This document shows, piece by piece, positions 59,422-64,000 of a stretch of DNA of 64,000 bases. This DNA comes from Agromyces intestinalis (GTDB lineage: Bacteria > Actinomycetota > Actinomycetes > Actinomycetales > Microbacteriaceae). The notes beneath the pieces are model-generated. The model was given only the letters and a program-made list of their open reading frames with translations. It did no database searches and was not told the origin of the DNA. The stretch's first letter is position 1. The number at the start of each line of letters is the position of its first letter. Location: positions 1,736,001 to 1,800,000 of the forward strand of contig NZ_CP043505.1 of assembly GCF_008365295.1 (NCBI RefSeq), read 5' to 3'. Made by a program: the position numbers and the translations under genes.

Positions 59422-59478
59422 CCTCCGCACTACAGCGAGACCTCCGCACTACAGCGCGACCTCCGCACTACAGCGCGA
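59422..59478. repeat. three 19-nt tandem repeats running through the stop codon of the LLM-BBE gene
   Basis: Unit CCTCCGCACTACAGCGCGA occurs at 59422 (one mismatch), 59441 and 59460; the third contains the gene's stop codon (59468-59470). Confidence 0.85.
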
Positions 59479-61768
59479 CCTCCGCGTTGTCGCGGAACAA
59501 GCCCGCCGGGTCGACCTCGGCCTTGATGGCCCGAAGCCGTTCGAGCGTTGCCCCCGGGTACGCGCGCGCCGCGGCATCCGACCCGCGCCGCGTGTCGAAG
59601 CTCACGTACGCGCCCGACGAATGCGGTTCGATGAGCTCGGCCCAGCGCTCGTCGGTGCGGCTCGCCGTCGTGCCCATGGCCGCCACCGAGAACTCGGCGT
59701 CGCGGTGCGCGAACGCGGTTGCGTCGGCGGGCACGTCGTGCACGGCTCCGCCCATCGCCCGCAGCTGGAAGAAGTACGTCGCCCCCGAGTCGAGGAACGC
59801 CTCGGCGTCGCGCGCGAACTCGGGCGTGATGCGTCCGATCACGGCGGTGCGGGCGAGCGGCTCGCCCTCGGCCGAGTGCGTCTCGTCGCTCGCGTTCGAG
59901 ATGACCGCGCGGTAGGTCGTGAGCTGCACCTGCTGCCCCACCAGGGGCGCTGCGGCCGCCAGCGGCTGCAGCCGCTCGATCACGGTGTCGGGGTCGGGCG
60001 AGTCGACCATCGCCATCACCTGCGCGTAGCGCGGCTGGCCCGGGCGCGAGCCGCCGATGAGCAGGAAGCTCGTGACATCCCGCGGGGAGTCGACGATCCA
60101 GTCGCCCCAGGCCTGCAGGAACGCGGCCGTGTCGGAGGCGTCGAACACGAGCTGCGCGAACCCGACCTCGCCCACCTCGTCGACCTCGAACTCGAGCGCG
60201 GTCGCCACGCCGATCGCGGCGCCGCCGCCGCGCACGGCCCAGAACAGGTCGGGATGCTCCGTCGTCGACGTGCGAACGATCGAACCGTCGGCGAGCACCA
60301 ACTCGACCGCGCGCAGGTGGTCGATGGTCAGCCCGTGCTCGCGCACGAGCCAGCCGATGCCGCCGGCGGTCGCGAGCCCGCCGACGCCCACCCCGCCGTA
60401 ATCGCCCGAGCTCAACGCCCAGCCGTGCGGCTCGAGGAACGCGGCGACGTCCTTCCAGCGCGCACCGGGTTCGATGCGCACCAGCCGGGATGCTTCGTCG
60501 AGCACCGTCATCTCGCGCATGCGCGACACGTCGATGATGATGCCGCCGTCGTTCGTCGAGCGTCCGCTGATGCCGTGCCCGGCGCTGCGGACTCCGAGCG
60601 GGATGCCGACGGCGGCGTGCTCGCGCGCGAACCCGACCGCGTCGGCCACCTCGGCCGCGGTCGACGGCTGCAGCACGAGCCCGGGAGCGCCGCCGCGCAT
60701 GTAGGTCGAGCGCACGCGCGCGTACGCCGCGTCGCCGGGTTCGATGGCGGATGCCGCGAGCGAGGCCGGCACGGCGTCGTAGTCGATGCCGTCGCGGCGC
60801 TTCGCGAGCTGGGCGGTCGAGCGGATGCGTGCGCCGCCGCCGCCGACGTCGCCGGCCGTGCCGGAGGCATCCGGAGTCGAGCCGAGCTCGCGCGCGACGG
60901 CCTCGCGCAGCCCGGGCGCGACCTCCTCGATGAAGCGCTGCATGGTGCCGGGGTCATCGCTCGCGAGGATGAAGGTGTCGGCGCCGTCGTCGATGACGTA
61001 GGGCAGCAGCTGCTCGACCCACTGCTCGGCCGGTCCGTCGAGGAACCCGCCGCCGGCCGGCGAGAACCGGCCGCCGATGTTCAGCAGCCGGCGGATCTCG
61101 GCGGGGTTGCGGCCCGCCTTCACCGCTGCCTCGTCGATGCGGGCCGCGCTCTCGGCGTACTCCCCCGGCTGCAGGTACGCGAGCGACGGCAGCCACCCGT
61201 CGCCGAGCCGGCCGATGAGGCGGAGCATCCGGGGCTTCAGGCCCCCGATCCAGATCGGGATATCGTGCGCCGGAGCCGGCCCGCGCTTCGCGCCGGCGAC
61301 CGAGTAGTACTCGCCCTCGACGCCGAAGTACGAGCGATCGGACGCGTCCCACGTGCCGCGGATGATCTCGATCGCCTCGGCGAGCGCCTCGATGCCCTGG
61401 CCGGGCGTGCGCTTCGGGCCGCCGATCGCGCCGATCGCGTCCTGGAACCCGCCCGAGCCGAGGGCGAGCTCGAACCGCCCGCCGCTGAGCAGATCGAGGC
61501 TCGCCGACGCGCGCGCGAGCACCGCGGGCTGACGCTGCAGCGGCAGGTTCAGCACGTTGCCCGCGAGGTGGATGCGCTCGGTCTGCGCGGCGACCCAGGT
61601 CAGCAGCGTCCACGTGTCGTGGAAGCGCGGCTGGTACGGGTGGTCCTGGAAGGTGACGAGGTCGAACCCGACCTGCTCGGCGAACTGCGCGAGGCGCACG
61701 GGCGTCTCGGGCGGGTCGTTCGAGGGCGTGATGAAGGTGCCGAACTGCAGAGGGCGGCCGTAGTGCAT
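59468..61768 (-). CDS. fused flavoenzyme: LLM-class oxidoreductase + FAD-binding BBE-type oxidase
   Basis: 766-aa two-domain protein. Residues 1-295 are a complete F420/FMN-dependent luciferase-like domain (GTFITPSNDPPETPVRLAQFAEQVGFDLVTFQDHP; PIWIGGLKPRMLRLIGRLGDGWLPS). After a Gly-rich linker (GTAGDVGGGGARIR), residues 335-766 are a PCMH-type FAD domain with the covalent-FAD His in RSAGHGISGR (His398) and the C-terminal berberine-bridge segment GATLERLRAIKAEVDPAGLFRDNAEVAL. The second covalent Cys of bicovalent relatives is absent (SGDYGGVGVGG). Divergent from an HxlR regulator. The reaction is unknown, possibly a two-step oxidation. Confidence 0.9.
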   Translation of the reverse strand: MHYGRPLQFGTFITPSNDPPETPVRLAQFAEQVGFDLVTFQDHPYQPRFHDTWTLLTWVAAQTERIHLAGNVLNLPLQRQPAVLARASASLDLLSGGRFELALGSGGFQDAIGAIGGPKRTPGQGIEALAEAIEIIRGTWDASDRSYFGVEGEYYSVAGAKRGPAPAHDIPIWIGGLKPRMLRLIGRLGDGWLPSLAYLQPGEYAESAARIDEAAVKAGRNPAEIRRLLNIGGRFSPAGGGFLDGPAEQWVEQLLPYVIDDGADTFILASDDPGTMQRFIEEVAPGLREAVARELGSTPDASGTAGDVGGGGARIRSTAQLAKRRDGIDYDAVPASLAASAIEPGDAAYARVRSTYMRGGAPGLVLQPSTAAEVADAVGFAREHAAVGIPLGVRSAGHGISGRSTNDGGIIIDVSRMREMTVLDEASRLVRIEPGARWKDVAAFLEPHGWALSSGDYGGVGVGGLATAGGIGWLVREHGLTIDHLRAVELVLADGSIVRTSTTEHPDLFWAVRGGGAAIGVATALEFEVDEVGEVGFAQLVFDASDTAAFLQAWGDWIVDSPRDVTSFLLIGGSRPGQPRYAQVMAMVDSPDPDTVIERLQPLAAAAPLVGQQVQLTTYRAVISNASDETHSAEGEPLARTAVIGRITPEFARDAEAFLDSGATYFFQLRAMGGAVHDVPADATAFAHRDAEFSVAAMGTTASRTDERWAELIEPHSSGAYVSFDTRRGSDAAARAYPGATLERLRAIKAEVDPAGLFRDNAEVAL

Positions 61769-61835
61769 GGTGCTCCGTTCTGTGCGCTTCCATGATGCGG
61801 CGGATGCCTCGACTGCCGCATTCAGCTGGTAAGCT

Positions 61836-61852
61836 GCTAACCGAAAGTTAGC
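61836..61852. promoter_or_regulatory. GCTAAC/GTTAGC operator between the LLM-BBE and hxlR genes
   Basis: GCTAACCGAAAGTTAGC has 6-bp perfect arms and lies between the divergent starts, next to a TAAGCT -10-like box (61830-61835) for the rightward gene. Confidence 0.65.
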
Positions 61853-61860
61853 GAGGTGTC

Positions 61861-62214
61861 GTGATGGCGTATTCCCGTTCGGCGCAGTTGCGCGAGCTCG
61901 GCCACATCGACGATGAGATGTGCCGCAGCTTCACGCACGCGGTCGAGTTCGCCGGCCGCAAGTGGAACGCGGCCATCCTGCTGGCTGGAGTGCGCGGCGC
62001 CCGGCGGTTCTCGGAGTACCGCGAGACCGTCCACGGCATCTCGGATCGCGTGCTCGCCGCGCGCCTGCGCGAACTCGAGTCGGGCGGGCTCATCGAACGG
62101 CACGTGCGCCCGACCACACCCGTGACGATCAGCTACACGCCGAGCGCCGACGGCCTGCGGCTCATGGAGCTGCTGCAGCCGCTCACCGAGTGGACCTTGG
62201 CGCGCGGGCGGTAG
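61861..62214 (+). CDS. HxlR-family transcriptional regulator
   Basis: 117-aa winged-helix regulator (116 aa from the ATG at 61864). DEMCRSFTHAVEFAGRKWNAAILLAGVRGARRFSEYRETVHGISDRVLAARLRELESGGLIERHV is a full HxlR domain, with the conserved Cys often used for redox or aldehyde sensing. It probably controls the divergent LLM-BBE gene through the palindrome between them. Confidence 0.9.
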   Translation: MMAYSRSAQLRELGHIDDEMCRSFTHAVEFAGRKWNAAILLAGVRGARRFSEYRETVHGISDRVLAARLRELESGGLIERHVRPTTPVTISYTPSADGLRLMELLQPLTEWTLARGR

Positions 62215-62245
62215 CGCCACCGCCGCTCCTCGACCAGCGGGCGGG

Positions 62246-63229
62246 CTAGCCCGCGAGATGCGCGGCGAGCCAGGCGGCCTGGCGCTGCCAGTGCACGCCC
62301 TGGCCGCCCTCGTGATCGTTGAAGGCGTAGTCGACGATGTCGGCGTCACCGCCGGCCCACGCGTTGCGCGCCGCGTACACCGTCGAGGGCGGGCAGGTGG
62401 CGTCCATGAGGGCGTCCGAGAACAGGGCGGGCGCACTCGCGCGCTTGGCGAAGTTCACGCCGTCGAAGTACGAGAGGGTGCGGAACACCTGCTCCGCGGC
62501 ATCCCGATGCACCGAGAGATATCGCACGATCTCCTGGTAGGGGTCGCGGTCGGTGAGCCCGACCGCCCGCTCGAAGTTGCAGAGGAACGGCACGTCGGGC
62601 ATCGCCGCGACCAAGCCCTCGCTCAGACCGGCGGCCGCGATCGCGATGCCGCCGCCCTGGCTTGCGCCCGTCACCGCCACCCGGTCGGCGTCGACCGGGT
62701 CGAGCGAGCGCACCGCGTCGACGGCGAGCACCGCGTCGGTGAACACGCGTCGGTAGTAGTACTCGGCCGGATCGTGAACGCCCCGGGTCATGAAGCCCGG
62801 CGCCGACGGCGCGGTGCCGTGCGGATCGGGGGTGGCGCCGCCCGTGCCCCAGCCGCTGCCCTGCCCGCGGGTGTCCATCACGAAGTGGACGTAGCCGGCC
62901 ACCGCCCATCCCAGCCGCTCGTGCGGCAGCCCTCGCCCGCCGCCGTAGCCGACGAACTCGACCACGGCCGGCAGCGGCACCGAGGCATCCGTCGCGCCCG
63001 CCGGAGCGACCAACCACCCGCGCACCGGGTCGCCCGCGAAGCCGCTGAACTCGACGTCGAAGACGTCGACGAGCCTGAGCGGCGAGGCGACGCGCTCGAG
63101 ACGCGGGGGCCGCGCGACGGCGCGCGATTCGGCGAGCGTCGCACTCCAGAACGCGTCGAAGTCGACGGGCTCGGCGATGTCGGGGCGGTACGCACGCAGC
63201 TCGTCGAGGGGCAGATCGAAGCGGGGCAT
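62246..63229 (-). CDS. acetylxylan esterase / cephalosporin-C deacetylase-family hydrolase (AXE1)
   Basis: 327-aa carbohydrate-esterase-7-like protein. FVMDTRGQGSGWGTGGATPDPHG is diagnostic, the nucleophile motif is GASQGGGIAIA, the acid lies in DALMDATCPP and the His in NDHEGGQGVHW. It removes acetyl groups from short xylo-oligosaccharides or similar esters in the cytoplasm (no signal peptide). The stop codon lies in a GCGGGCTAGCCCGC palindrome that may help end transcription. The TetR gene lies upstream on the same strand, about 50 bp away. Confidence 0.92.
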   Translation of the reverse strand: MPRFDLPLDELRAYRPDIAEPVDFDAFWSATLAESRAVARPPRLERVASPLRLVDVFDVEFSGFAGDPVRGWLVAPAGATDASVPLPAVVEFVGYGGGRGLPHERLGWAVAGYVHFVMDTRGQGSGWGTGGATPDPHGTAPSAPGFMTRGVHDPAEYYYRRVFTDAVLAVDAVRSLDPVDADRVAVTGASQGGGIAIAAAGLSEGLVAAMPDVPFLCNFERAVGLTDRDPYQEIVRYLSVHRDAAEQVFRTLSYFDGVNFAKRASAPALFSDALMDATCPPSTVYAARNAWAGGDADIVDYAFNDHEGGQGVHWQRQAAWLAAHLAG

Positions 63230-63280
63230 GCGGTCCTCTCGGGGGTGGGGAACAGGTCGGGCGGCGTCGAAGGGGCGGGG

Positions 63281-63934
63281 TCAGGATGCCTCGGGCCCGC
63301 GCCCGGGCGGCGCGGGCGGCGCGAGCAGCCGTTCGAGGAGTTCGAGCGACGGTGTCGGGTCGATGGCGGGGTCGAGCAGCCACTGGGTCTGCAGGCCGTC
63401 GGAGGCGGCGATCACGAGCGAGGCCACGGCGACGGGCTCGAGGTCGGCGCGCACGCGGCCGGCGGCCTGGTCGCGACGGATGCGCTCGATGAGGTCGACC
63501 CGGATGTTCGCGAACCGGTCGGCGGCGAACCGGCGAGCCTCGGGATGCCCGGCCTCGAGACCGTTCGCGACGAGCGTCGTGTAGAGCTGCACGAGGCCGG
63601 GCACGCGCTGGTTGCGTCGGGCGGCGTGGGTCATGACGCCGACCACCGAGGTCTCGTCGTCGTCGGGGTCTTCGACGGCCTCGCGCTCGGCTGCGGCCAC
63701 GTAGACGGCGACGAGCAGTTCCTCGCGCGAGTCGAAGTAGTGCCGCAGCGCCGCGTGCGATACCCCGATCGCCTCGCCGATCGCGCGCAGCGAGGTGCCC
63801 CGCGCTCCGCGCTCGGCGAACACCTCGATCGCCCGGTCGAGGATCTCCTGTCGACGCGCGACGCCCTTGCGGTACGAGCCGCGCGCCGGAGTGGACGAGC
63901 CGGGCGTCGGCTCGGGTTTCGCGGCGTCGTCCAT
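63281..63934 (-). CDS. TetR-family transcriptional regulator
   Basis: 217-aa regulator. The HTH is RRQEILDRAIEVFAERGARGTSLRAIGEAIGVSHAALRHYFDSREELLVAVY; the C-terminal half resembles the BetI-type ligand domain. A perfect 22-bp palindrome lies 25-46 nt upstream and is probably its operator, shared with a rightward gene outside the window. The esterase gene directly downstream may be in the same unit. Confidence 0.9.
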   Translation of the reverse strand: MDDAAKPEPTPGSSTPARGSYRKGVARRQEILDRAIEVFAERGARGTSLRAIGEAIGVSHAALRHYFDSREELLVAVYVAAAEREAVEDPDDDETSVVGVMTHAARRNQRVPGLVQLYTTLVANGLEAGHPEARRFAADRFANIRVDLIERIRRDQAAGRVRADLEPVAVASLVIAASDGLQTQWLLDPAIDPTPSLELLERLLAPPAPPGRGPEAS

Positions 63935-63958
63935 GCCGTCGAATCTACCCTGGACGAA

Positions 63959-63980
63959 AAAACCTCCACACGGAGGTTTT
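63959..63980. promoter_or_regulatory. 22-bp palindromic operator upstream of the TetR gene
   Basis: AAAACCTCC-ACAC-GGAGGTTTT, 9-bp perfect arms, between the TetR start and the right edge of the window. Likely autoregulatory site and control site of the divergent gene beyond the edge. Confidence 0.7.
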
Positions 63981-64000
63981 CTCTGCTACGTTCGGGTCAT

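Overview
The window is high-GC DNA from an actinobacterium. Dense gene packing, many ATGA/GTGA start-stop overlaps, several apparently leaderless genes (a TANNNT -10 box about 6 nt before ATG), and intergenic sequences of the 'tggtcgagtagcg ... cgtatcgagacc' type all point to Microbacteriaceae (an Agromyces-like organism; inference, not proven). No rRNA, tRNA, CRISPR array, integrase or transposase was recognised.

Layout. 1-8.9 kb: housekeeping and secreted functions (truncated HAD phosphatase, two lipoproteins, alpha/beta hydrolase, a large secreted M6 metalloprotease, peptidase T, GNAT, TetR). 8.9-9.5 kb: a gene-poor, repeat-rich spacer. 9.5-18.8 kb: glutathione peroxidase plus a 1039-aa LuxR-type ATPase regulator, two tiny proteins with a PPOX-fold flavoprotein, an MHS symporter with a clear operator, a MocR regulator, a LysM lipoprotein and two tandem paralogous membrane proteins. 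19.0-22.6 kb: efeUOB iron uptake behind a DtxR/IdeR-type iron box. 22.8-24.9 kb: oligopeptidase B. 25.2-30.0 kb: myo-inositol catabolism (iolC, a Cgl0159-like aldolase-fold gene, iolB, iolD), all overlapping. 30.1-36.8 kb: an accessory block of visibly lower GC with a FecBCD-type ABC importer divergent from a flavin monooxygenase, a His-rich rhodanese and a MocR-like regulator that lacks the PLP lysine. 36.9-48.3 kb: one long leftward operon for sugar uptake and breakdown (TIM-barrel isomerase, Gfo/Idh dehydrogenase, complete ABC importer with its own ATPase, PHP-domain hydrolase, GH38 alpha-mannosidase, GntR/HutC repressor). 48.6-64 kb: mixed genes including an OhrR-type MarR, a 3-hydroxyisobutyrate-dehydrogenase-like enzyme, a CDF transporter, a NUC1-type nuclease, a 1335-aa zinc-ribbon membrane protein, an LLM-BBE fusion flavoenzyme with a divergent HxlR regulator, an acetylxylan-esterase-like enzyme and a TetR regulator.

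The most unusual signal is not a gene. The spacers carry several unrelated families of short palindromic elements with fixed geometry: five 64-bp elements with GAAAACAGGATGAG arms, two 68-bp elements with CGAGTGTTTCCGTT arms, four or five CAGG-box elements and one TGCGCCACC-box element. One 68-bp element lies inside the efeB reading frame. Separately, two unrelated genes (efeB and the LLM-BBE fusion) have 19-nt tandem duplications that run through their stop codons.

Possible links between regions: an identical 10-mer (GGACATTCTG) lies upstream of iolC and of the GntR gene at the end of the sugar operon, which suggests the inositol genes and the sugar operon share a regulator. The low-GC monooxygenase block sits between them, flanked on both sides by similar CGCGCCGCGCGC tracts, as if inserted into one larger carbohydrate cluster.
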